Source of the DNA: Gibbula magus
Taxonomy: Eukaryota > Mollusca > Gastropoda > Trochida > Trochidae
Direction: 5' to 3'
Length of the DNA stretch: 64,000 nt
NCBI GenBank assembly: GCA_936450465.1
Contig: OW388302.1
Location: forward strand, 61,564,387 to 61,628,386
The notes under the pieces: model-generated
Databases searched by the model: none
What the model saw: the letters and a program-made list of their open reading frames with translations, nothing else
Told to the model about the DNA's origin: nothing
In this document: one piece after another, positions 22,640-57,938 of the stretch
Position numbering within the stretch: position 1 is the first letter of the stretch
How the letters are laid out: the number at the start of each line of letters is the position of its first letter
Made by a program: the position numbers and the translations under genes

Positions 22640-22755
22640 GGGCCGTGTAATGAGATGTTTCACCCTATAACGTAACTCATATATGTTGTTAATAATAAAG
22701 GACAAATTTGAGAAAAAAAAATATATGAAAAACGTGCTACAGTGCCTTTAGTATT
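22640..22755. mobile_element. Copy of the GTGCTACAGCGCC element end
   Basis: Order ATGTTTCACCCTATAACGTA, AAATTTGAGAAAAAAA, AACGTGCTACAGTGCCTTTA, shared with 33,795-33,897 and 59,345-59,445 and, inverted, with 6330-6440. Confidence 0.6.
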
Positions 22756-22796
22756 GCCGTATAAATATTACATAGAGGATATTTGAAATTTTCTCA

Positions 22797-22909
22797 TCGA
22801 ATACCATGTATATCTCATCTGGTAGAAATTTATATTTTCACGAGTGGCGCATCCACGAGTGTAAATATATTATTTCTACTTCACGAGATAACAAATACAT
22901 GGTATTCGA
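22797..22909. repeat. Foldback MITE (TCGAATACCATGTAT ends)
   Basis: TCGAATACCATGTATATCTC pairs with ATACATGGTATTCGA, GTAGAAAT with ATTTCTAC, and TTCACGAGTGG with CCACGAGTG. It is closed by a short GCGCAT loop. Confidence 0.7.
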
Positions 22910-23235
22910 TTTAAGAAAGTATGTATATTTTGTAAATTACGTTCCTTTTAGGGGCTTTATCGCGGTCTTCTTATGACGTCATCCTATTGTTACGATGACG
23001 TCATATGATTGAAAGTATTATTTCAATGAGTAGAATAACATTTTATATCACTCAGTGAAAATATGGATTTTATTTTAACCGATAAATGCCGAAATTCACC
23101 ATTGAAAATCTAATAAACTGCAGTATCTTTCACGGGCATGTAATAGATAAGAGAGTGAAATAGATAGTTTTTGCGGTCTGACGTCTATACTGGCTACTTT
23201 CTTCATTTACTAAAATTTCATTTTACCATTTTTTT

Positions 23236-23530
<295 letters not shown>

Positions 23531-23872
23531 TAATTTATAGCTATACGAGATATCACTAGGATTCATTCTAAATCGTATACCTATAACTGTTAATTGATAT
23601 TCAGTTAATATATGGACTATATAGAGCTACTAACGTCCAGTGCATTGTTAATGTTAAATGTTAAACATAATATTCGACACTTATAGGCTATATAAATACA
23701 TATATAGACCCAAAGTTTGATTGATATTAAAACTTTACTGCGTAATTTATAGTGTAGATATACATAGACCCTACATGAATATCACATCATAAACAAGGCT
23801 TAGTTGTACCAAGGTTTACAAACATTGGCGATGAGTCGATTCGGCAATATCTATAACAATAACTGAATTAAC

Positions 23873-23874
23873 AT

Positions 23875-23957
<83 letters not shown>

Positions 23958-23958
23958 T
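23873..23958. repeat. Compound (CA)n(TA)n(CA)n microsatellite
   Basis: CA, then TA, then CA dinucleotides in succession. Confidence 0.97.
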
Positions 23959-24414
23959 AAACACGACACGTGTTGGTCGCCACATAATCCTTGTCACACA
24001 AGGTTAACTGCACGTGCTGTGTTGCTATTGACATTGGCGCACAGCACGAAATGCACGTGGTTTCGGCAATTGAAACCACTGCAATAGACAAATTGCTTGA
24101 TGGTAGACAAGCCGCGCCCAAGAAGCTCACGAATGATTAGCGGCGATTGCAATAGATTTGCATGGCGTGTATGTAGCGGCTTTGATTGACAGAATATATA
24201 AGCATCATTACCGGTCATGCATTCAGTAACTTTGCCTGTCGTTCGAATCTGGCTGGCCTGCAGGTGACCTCCCCGACAGGTAAATCTAGAACATCAAAGG
24301 AGCTTGCCGGCAGGTGCGTGGTGCTTGTTACTCAATAGGAAGCAAGAGGTACCCGAGCAGGTAAGAGACAAGTTCCCTGTGACAGGCTGATACTTTCACC
24401 AAGTGATAGTTTCA

Positions 24415-25620
24415 GTTTGGGTATTTCTTTAGCTCAATTGTGACATTTCGGACTTTTATTTGGATATTCTGAGTTCGAACCCCAAAATAATAACAAGATA
24501 TACTTACTAGCTGTGAAAATTCAGCGGCATGTGACGGAATTATTATAGTTCTAAATTTAATTTTAAGTCGAACGCGTAGCCAATCAGATATGACTATTTA
24601 GTTACAGAAGAATTACACGTGACACGGTAAAATGAAACATTGAGGGATGTACGTCCCGCTAGCCCAGTGGGTTGAGTGTCGGCTTATCGGCAACATGTCC
24701 CGAGTTCGAGTTCCTTAATATGTTTCATGTGACAGTTGCAAAATTTCAGGTTTTTATTTGGAAGTCCCCGGTTCGAATCCCTGTATATAAAGCACGGAGT
24801 GAAAATGGTGTAGCTTTCAGAAGGATATCTCGAGTTCAGTTGGGACGTTTATTTGGATTTCACGGATCCTGCCCCATGACTCTGCTGAAATAAGAGCCTT
24901 TAATGCAGCCTAGATCCTCATTCAGCAAGTCTAGATAAACTGAATACACATGGAACTGAAAGTATGCAATCTAAATAAATTTGGATCGACATATCTGTAT
25001 GTATTAACATAATATGGAACAGTCGATCTAGATTTATTTATTGATTGGAAAGTATCAAATACTATATAGTCATAAGGATGAAAGTAGAGTAGTTACAAAA
25101 CATTCCATAGACTAATTGTTATAGTCTACAAGCCTATGTGAGAAGGTGAATGAACCGTTTGACTATATATAGTGGGCAAACTCGTTAGTCCAGCTGGATG
25201 AACGTCGGCTTCTCGTCACGGAGGTTCGAATCCCGATATATACTGGACAAAATAAGTCAGGGATATTGGATGTTTTATGAATAATAATTCATTTCAATGT
25301 CAAGTAATAAATACATTACTCATATGTTCAAAGTTTAAAAAATATCCCTAACTATTTTTGTCCAGTAAATATATATAGACCCATGATTATGTTGTTCAGG
25401 CTCAGTTTGTAGCCTATCCGTTTAGCACAGTTGTGAAGTTTCAAACCTTTGTGTTAAGGGCCCGAGTTTGAATCCCTGCATTGATATTAACAAATGACAC
25501 AGAGCGATGCAAGTGATATAGCTTCGTTTAGTGAATATCATTTGACTCCAGCTGGTAGATATCGGACTTTCATCCGAGGTGCCAGGTTCGAATCCCAGTA
25601 TATATATAGGTATAAGACAC
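24415..25620 (+). repeat. Cluster of degenerate tRNA-like units
   Basis: At least six box B-type words occur in 1.2 kb: GAGTTCGAACCCC (24,471), GAGTTCGAGTTCC (24,703), CGGTTCGAATCCC (24,770), AGGTTCGAATCCC (25,223), GAGTTTGAATCCC (25,467) and AGGTTCGAATCCC (25,585). Several follow a box A-like or anticodon-like stretch: TAGCTCAATTGTGACATTTC; GCTAGCCCAGTGGGTTGAGT; CAGCTGGTAGATATCGGACT then TTCATCCGAGG, resembling tRNA-Glu. Many are followed by a TATATA tract. No unit keeps a full cloverleaf, so these are pseudo-tRNAs or SINE heads. Confidence 0.65.
25238..25375. repeat. Foldback element (TATACTGGACAAAATAAGTC ends)
   Basis: TACTGGACAAAATAAGTCAG pairs with CTATTTTTGTCCAGTA, and GGGATATTGG with AATATCCCT. 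A partial copy (TTAGGGATATTGGATGTTTT) lies at about 47,428-47,475. Confidence 0.65.
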
Positions 25621-25649
25621 GGTGAGCTAAATATGTTCTGGCTGCATGG

Positions 25650-27540
25650 TTACCTTATCTATGGGGAGATTTGGAATATTTTACATGAAATCATCTTCGT
25701 ATATTTAAATGTTACAGTATGAAGGCATTTTCGTTTCGACTGTGGGATATCCGTTTAACTCGGTGCTTGATCAAATCACCTCATCAAATATATATAAAAA
25801 TGTATAACAAATATTTAAATACGACTGCGGTATAGGCGTACAAAATTATCTTCTTTTAAAATGAACGCCCATCGTTCCGGGTAGATATTCTTTTTAACTT
25901 ATGTCTCCGTATAAATAGTGCAATTAAACACGGTTTCAATGCTAGAACATCTGCAAGATAAAAGTTTTAATAGGATTCGAAGCAAATATCAAATAAATTA
26001 TATTACAATAAGATTGTATTTTATTACGATGAAAAAGTTTTAATGTATCGTGATCAATACTATGTCCATGTATTACGAGCAAGCATATGTAGCTATTTAC
26101 AAGACATTAATGAATTATTACACTCCAACACAATGATTAATAAACTGTATAGTAATGCTTTTTATTTCAATCAAACACATGAAGTTATCTTGAAAACTAG
26201 TAAATCAGTTTATAACAACACGAAAGCGTTTATGTAACGATGTGGATTGTTTGAACTTGAAGGTAGTAAGTTAACGGTTGGGAGTTGACTACAACATTGC
26301 TCCAGATGAGCTGCGTATCTGCTTATTTTACGCAATAAAATCCTTAAAAACCCAATTAGTTTAAACTCTCGGAGTTAAGATACGCAGACATTTTCTTTAA
26401 AACCCAAAAGAATCAAATAGCTTGAGATTTGTAAACGCTGGCATAGTCGAACCTAAATTTTTCACAAATGGATATCATAACTTTTCAAAACATCAACATC
26501 CAGTGCTTTAAAGATGTTCATTAGTATCATTACATTTAAAGATAATGCTTATATAAAGAGAAATACCCATTCACGTTAAATCGTTAGAGTACAATCTCAT
26601 TTCTCATATGAAATACCCAATTGTCCGAAATCAGGGGAGTACAATTTTACAGATGTACACTATTAAAATCGACAATACTCAATTGTTACGAAAACAGGGA
26701 GTAAATACCAAATAGGTTCAAAAATTATCTGAAGCACTGCTACAAATAAGAAGTATTACACTCCGGAAGATACAAAGTAATGTTTTCAATACTATGTATT
26801 ACAAGCCATCACGCTGTTATCTTCAAGATAAAAATCCATATCCCCGAAAAGTAGTTTGTATTGCTATGAATACTTTGTATAACAAACCATCACGCTGTAA
26901 CCAATGCTGTAATCATTTCCAAGACTAAAACACTGTTATAACATCTTAAATGTTACATTGTGTATCTTTTTAAAACATGATATGAAGAAACAAAAACAGT
27001 TTTTAAATATCGATTTACGCCGAATTGTATGCCCAGGTAAAATTAATTATGGAATTAGAAAAGCATTGTTTTTTCTTGGTATGTTTTTGGTTTTATGTTT
27101 AACTTTTTTATTATGATATATATGTTAAGTTTTTAATTTCAATCCAATTTGTTTGGGCATATGGATTTCTGTTATCATTGTTCCATTTCAATCGATTCAT
27201 ATCAATGTTAACATCACTCCCAAAAATAAAGTCATTAACAGGAACAAATGAAGAAAATGAAATGATTATTATATCTTATTCACAATTTAAAAACTTATTT
27301 AATTGAAAGTTTTATTTGTTAAATTCCTTTTTCGAAAGGACGATAACCAAATCTAACCAAAACTTATCAATTAAACGACACACATCATTAACATTTACCA
27401 CCTTTAACTTCGTATAAAGTTGTTACCTGTCGAACAGCGTTCTTTCAAAATAAATCCGCAATATTAAATAAAAAAATAGAATGACATGTAAACTAAGTTG
27501 CCATATATTTCTAAGTGAAAGTACGTACATCGGAATGGTT
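25650..27540. other. AT-rich DNA upstream of the Gq gene
   Basis: No gene. A weak tandem pair is visible, CTATGTATTACAAGCCATCA (about 26,792) and CTTTGTATAACAAACCATCA (about 26,874), both followed by CGCTGT. The open frame at 26,043-26,237 is AT-rich and looks fortuitous. Confidence 0.45.
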
Positions 27541-28071
27541 ACATTTTGAGAAAGTGAGAGCCGGCGTATACACTCAGAGCGAAGCTTCCTCATTATGCGG
27601 GCCTCCCAGCCTCAAACTGGCCGCCATCCCATAATATATATCCCTGGCTGTTCCGTTAAGCGAACGGGCCTTGCTCTGCGCATAATTGTGCGTTCTAGTG
27701 CGAATTAAGGTACGGTTTTCTTGGTCTACGGGCAAATAAGTTGATTGCATTGAGTTTATTTTACAACATGCAGACTTGTGAAGGTATTATGTATGTTTTT
27801 GTTTCTTACCGGCAGGCCAGCACGGAGATCGGATCCCCGTTACACCACACCCTAATGTGAATTCATCGCTGAAGCCAAAGCTGAATTTGCGAATTTTGGA
27901 TAATTCGCTGGGAATTCGTACTACCGGGTAGAGGAGCGTACCCCAGCGATACCCGAGGTAAACAGGGGGAAGAGGGGCCTCTAGCCCACCCGGCGTTAAG
28001 CCTTCAACTTCTAGGACAAGCGGCGGCATTTTCCGTCGGCGGACTGGCCAAGCTTGCATCCTACAGTCAAA
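27541..28071 (+). promoter_or_regulatory. Probable promoter and 5'UTR of the Gq gene
   Basis: GC content rises sharply compared with the 1.5 kb before it. A TATA-like AATATATATCCC lies at 27,632. The last bases before the start codon, CAGTCAAAATGG, give A at -3 and G at +4, a good initiation context. The exact transcription start and any 5'UTR intron cannot be set from sequence alone. Confidence 0.45.
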
Positions 28072-51020
<22,949 letters not shown>

Positions 51021-52024
51021 AAGCGCTTTCGTCTGGGCAGCTTTATGTTGGCAATTACTGTTTCTTCGTGAAAGTGTCCTTGATCTTCTCCTGGTCAGTT
51101 TATGATGCAGATGATTCACTCACCCTCTCACCCACTCACCCACTCACCCACTCAGTCAGTCAGTCAGTCAAAGACTTTTTAAACCTGCACTGCGAAAACC
51201 CTCCCAGTTGTGTCCGGAACGTGACGTCTCACCACGGCGAGCGATCGTCAATCTCCTCTTATCTTGATGGGTGATACGAACTGAACGTGATACCCATCTT
51301 AAAGTGGCCGGCCGCTGGGCCTTGGATCTGAAAGAGCTAGCTGGAGAGTGTTTTGGACAAGCGGGAGCATTTTAAAGAAGCATTTTAGACGAATCAATTT
51401 AGATGATGATTTTAGATGAGTCACTGGTAGGAAAGCCATCGTTGATGGGGAGGTAGGGAGATGGGAAGGGCTCCCACCATATAGTCATTTAGCAGAATTT
51501 GGGCTCTCTCAGACGATACCACATCCGCGCCACATTATCTGTTAAAACATTCAACCAATTTTTTTCTCCTTCTGTCACGAGTGTTCCACCGGAAGTATGC
51601 CACACTGTACTCGCGTCGACCTGAGACGCTTCCGTGGCAGCATCCACCTCGGTTTTGTTGTACAGCGTTGTTGGACGGACAGACCACGGACAGTCTCCCG
51701 TGCTGCCAGTTTGTTTCTTCAGCAACTCAAACACGTCTCTATATCTGGCCTTTACGCAGGGGAGGAGCGACTGGTCCCTCAGTTGCTGGAGGGAGGGAGG
51801 GAGGGAGGGAGGGAGGGAGGTGGGAGAGTCATCCTGGAAGACAAGTCTGTTCACACCGTCTGAAGACACTGACGGCTGCGATGGACTTCTCACACCTCGC
51901 TGACGAGATGTAGTGCCCTCTGCAGCAGTGGCAGGTCAATGCAAGGTCAACCTTCGCTGGAGGTCAAGATCATCTTGACTTTTTTGTCATCTGCAGACTG
52001 ATGAATATGATAGAGGATCTTGTG

Positions 52025-52031
52025 TATTAAA
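52025..52031 (+). terminator. Candidate proximal poly(A) signal
   Basis: GTATTAAAC followed by TTGTCCCTCTGTCGCCGTGT, a T/G-rich stretch, 1 kb after the stop codon. Confidence 0.3.
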
Positions 52032-53878
52032 CTTGTCCCTCTGTCGCCGTGTCAACGGGACATTGATTGTTTGTTTACGACGCCTTTCCGTCGTCGTATG
52101 GTTGTAGGTACAGAAGTTGTACATAGGCTTTCACAGCGGACAGGCACCAAGTGTACTTGTCCCTGTACAGAAATGTGTTGATTTCTCATGTTTGTGTTGC
52201 CCTGGTTACGGCCAGCTCTTGTTTATATCTGAAATCAACCCCAGAGACCGACAGAGGGACTCCCATCCTGATGTCAATGTTTTTTCCTCCACTTAACATT
52301 TTTATTCTCAAAACTTCTGGTACGTTGCGGCGTTTCGCGTCACTCGGGGGTTGATTTCAAATCAGAGCGGCTAACATGTGCAAAAGAGAATGTATAGTTA
52401 CTGTTGTGTGGAAAATTTTGTGTCGCTGTCATTTTCATACATACCCTTATGTATGTATACCAAACACTCCCTTCAAGCAAGGCTTTTGATACATAAGGAC
52501 TTTCTCCGTTATATATAAAGTAGTGGTAATATTTGTGTCAAGACTGTGTGAATGTTTATAATTATTCTGGTGAATTTGATTATTATGATGATTATTACAT
52601 TATTACTGTTATTGTGGTTATGACATTATCACTGGCACTACCGTGAAGAGGGAGGGGTTGTCTGGGTCACGAATCTTCAAATCAAGAACTGGGACCGTGT
52701 GCAAGATCTGAAAACATGTCTGCTCCGCAGGAATCTTTGAAGCCTGCAGACAACTTTCAACTTATGAAGAGCTTTACTTACGAGCGCAGTGGTTCAACCT
52801 GTAGGCATGTTTACAGTTTGGTGGTCACACCTCAACAAGAGTGAAACTTTAAATCCTGCAGTAGGCTGTGTGAGTGCATCGAGATCGTCGTGAAGTGTGC
52901 CTGCAGGTCATCTTAAGCCTGCCAAGGAAATAAGTCTACGTGTTCGATTCGTTTGAAAAAGCATCACCAGCGCCAACAGCTATGTTCGAGGAAATTATTT
53001 TGAGCATGGAGGCAATTACCCACAGAGGGTTTGATCATGATTACAGGTACATGTCTTGCCTTGATAGGAAAATGTTTAATCAGTCAGAAGGTGTTTTACT
53101 GGACATAAACTGAGCCTGCAGGAAACCTGGGAAAGATGCGATTGATTGGACTGGTTGTGAAGCTCTCGTCTCTCGCTCCTGGAGGAACATTGATTAACCC
53201 AGGAGCAATGTGAGTGAACTATCCGAGACTTACGCTTGCGCTCATCCTTTGAACCAGTTTGAAATTCTCTGAACACAACATTTCCCGGGATGCTGTTTAG
53301 CATTACACAGCATCACTAACAACGTTTAATTTGGACATCTGCAGTGAATGTTTGTGTTGCTGAACGCAGACCATCGGAGCTTCCCCTACAGGAGCGTTCT
53401 ACCAGTGATTCCCATTGTTTGTCAATATACCTGGCGTTTTCAGAAGCCTACTGGGCCTATAACACACACAGGACAGTGATCATATACCCTAGATTTACAG
53501 CTTTTGTACAAGAGTTGTCTCCCTTGCCATACCAACAAAGGAAAGTTTTGAACACAAGGCGACAAAAGAGATTGTTGTTTCGGCAAAGGGAGACAACTCC
53601 AGCAAAACCTTTTTGTGAGGTTTGTTCAATGCACATGTGCTGTCCTAGCGTTGTGCCCTGAAGTCGAGTTCTTAATACATGTTGACAATTTGAATGAGAT
53701 GACATGACCTTTATGTGCACACCTGGCACAAGGTTTGCACGACAAGCTAATATAATGGACAGAATAGGTTGAAGATTATCAGGAAACTGGACTCCACCCC
53801 GAGTCTGCAACTTATCCACTTGCTTATCAAAGCTTTAAGGCAGCATAACAATAAGGACTTATGGGAAGGGAATAAAGG

Positions 53879-54530
53879 GGCTCACCGGTAGGACGCGACG
53901 CAAGGGGGGTGTAGTTCACTGGTAGGACGTGAAGCAAGGGACGTGTAGTTCACCGGTAGGGCGTGTAGCTCATTGGTAGGACGTGAAGCAAGGGGCATGT
54001 AGCTCATTGGTAGGACGTGAAGCAAGGGGCGTGTAGTTCAGCGGTAGGGCGTGTAGCTCATTGGTAGGACGTGAAGCGAGGGACGTGTAGTTCACCGGTA
54101 GGGCATGTAGTTCATTGGTAGGACGTGAAGCAAGGGGCGTGTAACTCATTGGTAGGACGTGAAGCAAGGGGCGTGTAGCTCATTGGTAGGACGTGAAGCA
54201 AGGGGCGTGTAGTTCATTGGTAGGACTTGAAGCAAGGGGCGTGTAGCTCATTGGTAGGACGTGAAGCAAGAGGCGTGTAGTTCACCGGTGGGACTTTAAG
54301 CAAGAGGCGTGTAGTTCATTGGTAGGACGTTAAGCAAGGGGCGTGTAGTTCACTGGTATGCTATGAAGCGAGGGGCATGTAGCTCACTGGTACGACTTGA
54401 AGCGAGGGCCCTATAGTTCACTTATATGCCATGAAGCGAGGGGTGTGTAGTTCACTCGTATGACTTGAAGCGAGGGGTGTGTAGTTCACTGGTATGACTT
54501 GAAGCGAAGGGCGTGTAGTTCACTGGTAGG
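53879..54530 (+). repeat. 33-34 bp minisatellite with a tRNA box A-like core, about 19 units
   Basis: The unit reads GTGTAGCTCATTGGTAGGAC then GTGAAGCAAGGGGC. Its core TAGCTCATTGGTAGGAC differs in few bases from the 5' arm of Ala/Gly-type tRNAs (TAGCTCAGTGGTAGAGC). Variants alternate between TAGCTCATTGG and TAGTTCA(C/T)(C/T)GG. No box B follows. Confidence 0.95.
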
Positions 54531-54759
54531 CAGAATACAACACTCGTATATCTTGAGTCTTGTCATATCACATAATCTTTGTAGCAGGGTTCTCTGTAAC
54601 AATCTTAACTTTTTAACCGAAGTCTGTTTTTAAAAAAAAAGAAAATTGCGATTCTAGAAATTTTTATGTCTGTGTATTTTCAAACCAAGAAAACCCTTTC
54701 TACTTAAGACTATAGATGTTTGCCTATTGATAATACCCTTGTCCTTTGTGTTAGTTGAA

Positions 54760-55390
54760 ATGTTCCAGTTGCAATATGTGAAATGTAATGTTGCACTACA
54801 TATCATAGTTGCATCTTTGGAAATTGGATGTTCAGTTGCAATATTGTGCTTGTGTTGCAGTTGCTATGATAGTCTTGCTCTGTTGCACTGAATGTTACAG
54901 CTGCAATATTATGGTTACAATATTCAAAATACAGCTGCATATTTCAGTTGCAATATTACATCAGTTACATTTACAATGTTGCAGCTTAAATCATACATCA
55001 GCTGAACAACTGAATGTTACAACTGAATATTACAACTGAATGTTACAACTCAATATTAAACTACACTGCAGCTATGACAGTATACAACTGAATGTTACAA
55101 TTAAAGGTTACAATGTTGCAACTGAATGTTACAATTAAATGTTACTCGGTTACAATGTTGCAACTGAATGTTACATTTAAATGTTACAGAGTTACAATGT
55201 TGCAACTGAATGTTACATTTAAATGTTACAGAGTTACAATGTTGCAACTGAATGTTACATTTAAATGTTACAGAGTTACAATGTTGCAACTGAATGTTTC
55301 AACTGAATGTGACAGTAAAATGTTACAATTGCAATTTTGATGCTGATGTTGCAACTGTTCTTAAAAATGTCGCTGCTACAATATTGCAGC
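54760..55390 (+). repeat. TTGCAACTGAATGTTACA-type tandem repeat
   Basis: A broad region of short GTTACAA/TTGCAACTG words. Within it, 55,092-55,300 has four regular units of about 48 bases (GTTACAATGTTGCAACTGAA, TGTTACATTTAAATGTTACA). Frames across it on both strands are artefacts. Confidence 0.92.
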
Positions 55391-55950
55391 TGCAAGTGAC
55401 GTATGTACACAAGACGATACTATTAAGCCATGTGACATCTTGATGAATTTGTAATGTAATGACAATGACTCCTACATTTTTCTGTTGTTCCACTTTGTAG
55501 TCCCCCCCCCCCTCCCCCCACCCCCCTGACGTGTGTCGTGTCGTATTGGGGGGATAAATCAATCAATCAATTGTGTGATCTATGTGATGCTCTGTGTGAC
55601 AGTATGTTTTATATACAAATTAATCAAGGATGACTGTTGTGAGGCCTGAGTTCAGTGTTAATTCTTATCAACATGTTTAGATCTGTACATAATCTGCCTT
55701 TTATCTACGGTAAGCATCCGCCGCCACGGCGACACACAGGTGTGACCGGTGTCCACCTGCTTGACCGCCGGCACTCTTCAGAGGACTTAGTACTTCTAAG
55801 TTCTGTATGTGTATCTTGTACTGGGTCCATGTGTAGTCTAGGTTGTCTGTCATATTCGCAGATCTGTCAGATCCAGGACTCATCTGCATTCTTGTGTATA
55901 ATATTCAGTGTGTGTGTGATACTGTGTGTTCAACAAGATAAATAACTGAA

Positions 55951-55956
55951 TAAACA
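55951..55956 (+). terminator. Candidate distal poly(A) signal
   Basis: AATAAA inside GATAAATAACTGAATAAACA, just before CA repeats. Confidence 0.25.
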
Positions 55957-55959
55957 CAC

Positions 55960-57340
55960 ACACGTCACGTTGGCTAAATCTCAAAGGTCAGGTTTTTTTC
56001 TACACAGGATTACAATGTTGTGCTCAAATTGATTTGTTCCGGTTGAAGAGAAGGTACGATTTTGAAATCTGAAAATTGTTTGAAATGGCACATTTGAATT
56101 TTCGTTTTTATCAATCGATGCATTTTTTCGTATAGTTTGACCAGCCCTTGGCGTTCATGGAGTTTGTAGAGTGCTGCCAAGGTTAGATGGGTCAATTGTC
56201 TTCATCCTATCACTGCCACTCATGGCCGTTTATTGAGTATGGTTTGCCAAAAATCAACTTGTGTCAAAATCGCCTGTTCTTCGAGCTCAGAGTATTGCCC
56301 TGAGATAAATCGTTTTGGGAGATTTTAGTTGATTAGGAGTTGGCTTAAGGTTTGGGTTAGGTTCCAGCTGGAGACCCTGCATCAGCCTTTGCTGTCTCAC
56401 AATTGGGGTTCTTGCACGGTCTCCACGGAATCTAGCCGCAAAACATTTACATTGTTGTTTCTCAGATCTGCTTGTTCACTTGTGATTGTGTGACTGTACT
56501 TGTTTATTTGGGCCATGTGCAAGAAGAGACCTTTACTGAAAGAATCGATTTTAGCACAGAGATCTTGCAGATCTTTGGGCTAAGGTTAATTGAAAGAATC
56601 ATGTTTGCTAAGGGTCAGATTGCCAAAGTATGCCAAGTAAACTTAAACACGGTAAGCTGGCTTGGGTTTGGTAAGCTTGATGCATGGGACTTGGGGCAGC
56701 TCTAGGTTGTGATCATTTCAGCATTCTATATTCACTCGAGAGGTAATTGTACGTTGTTCGCAGCAAAAAATTCCGACCTCCACCCCCTTTAGACCCCCCT
56801 GTTCACAGGTAAAGGTGGGTGAAGCTCAGATGTTTTGCTGATTCCTAAACAGGCCTATAAAGGATGAAGGAAATTCCTACTGCAGCAGTAGGTAGCATCG
56901 TTGTATGCTAGGTGTAGCACTTCCAACACATCCAACAACTCATCTCCTCTTTGGGGGGACCTTTTGGACAAGAAAATAATCATGGATAAGAATTGTTGGC
57001 TGCTTATAGGAAGTACTGGCCATGGATTACTGTCAATTTGTGAGTACTGGCCTCCATCGAGTTTACGCAGGCTGAAAAAAAGATGGCCATCCTTTGCATG
57101 TAAGTAAGTTCTTTGTGAATGCTCACCATTTGGATCGTTTTGTACAGTTGTAAAGGTAAGCTCTTGTTTGCATTTAAATTTCTTTGTGAACGCTTGCCTT
57201 TGTAGTGTCAGGAAAGGCCGTCTCTTTATTTGGCGAGGATGGGAGGGCCAGGCATGTGTGAAAAGGTGCAATATGATCGTTGTTTTACCACATTGCGGGA
57301 GTCTGCTCGTCCTGTCCCGTTTTAATCTGCTTGTTCAAGC
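55960..57340. other. Non-genic DNA
   Basis: No gene recognised. The 138-codon minus-strand frame at 56,855-57,271 has no familiar motif. A short duplication (TTTCTTTGTGAACGCTTGCC, with TTCTTTGTGAATGCTCACC upstream) lies at 57,105-57,205. Confidence 0.4.
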
Positions 57341-57344
57341 AGCA

Positions 57345-57481
57345 CAGAATCGATGCATCGTTTCAAAGAGGATCAATGCATCATTTCGAAAGAGAATTGA
57401 TGCATCGGTGTGAAGAGGATTGGTGCATCGTCAGTCGCTGAGAGAATAGTTGCATTTGTGCAAAGGGAATCGATGCATTGT
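57345..57481 (+). repeat. Degenerate tandem repeat GAATCGATGCATCG
   Basis: About five units of 25-32 bases, each with ATGCAT in GGAATCGATGCATCGTTTC-like context. Confidence 0.8.
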
Positions 57482-57846
57482 TGCGCATAGTGTTAGGATA
57501 CAAGCATAATTGGACCGATATGTGACGATTTCTAAATGCTTCATGGCAGGTTGCAAAAGGCAGACTGGTTGCTAAAAGCGATCTTAAGCAACGATCACGT
57601 CTCAGACGTTGCTTAAATTCGTTTACTGCACCCGGTCCCCCCAGTCATAATTGTCAGACACTCGTGGGCCCGTTGACCAGAGGCTATGAAAGCAGTGCAC
57701 AAATGGCAGGCTACTGTTGATTAAGTGTTCCATGAAAATGCTTGTTTATTATTTAATAATTTGACGTTTGCTCAAGATGATCTGCATTTTGTAGTCTTAT
57801 TTTATTAATATCGTGACGACATGGAGGCAGCACATTGTCATCCATC

Positions 57847-57938
57847 CCAAGTTGTCTCCCTTAGATTGGCGGGGCGCTACTCGATTCATCGCCCAAGTTG
57901 TCTCCCTTAGATTGGCGGGGAGCTACTCGATTCATCGA
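57847..57938 (+). repeat. 46-bp tandem duplication
   Basis: CCAAGTTGTCTCCCTTAGAT then TGGCGGGG(C/A)GCTACTCGATTCATCG occurs twice, 46 bases apart, with one difference. AGTTGTCTCCCTT is a word common in mollusc repeats and also appears at 53,514. Confidence 0.95.

Larger units (their letters stand above)
51021..55956 (+). other. Probable long 3'UTR and downstream DNA of the Gq gene
   Basis: No coding gene is supported. Simple repeats lie at 51,120-51,170 (CACC and CAGT tetramers) and 51,788-51,822 (GGGA). Candidate poly(A) signals are ATTAAA at about 52,026 and AATAAA at about 55,951. The long Gq 3' region is only an inference. Confidence 0.45.

Noticed and set aside
51489..51893. 134-codon minus-strand frame and overlapping plus-strand frames behind the Gq stop codon
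   Set aside because: Overlapping open frames on both strands over a GGGA repeat, with no recognisable motif; most likely Gq 3'UTR.
53344..53819. Overlapping frames of 105 and 120 codons on opposite strands
   Set aside because: No familiar domain, and the segment contains an inverted GTTGTCTCCCTTGCC / GGCAAAGGGAGACAAC pair, indicating repeat-derived sequence.
55092..55340. Frames with repeated MLQLNVTFKCYRVT units
   Set aside because: Translation of a 48-bp tandem repeat; open on both strands.
56855..57271. 138-codon minus-strand frame
   Set aside because: No recognisable motif, no splice or start context, and the region contains a local duplication.
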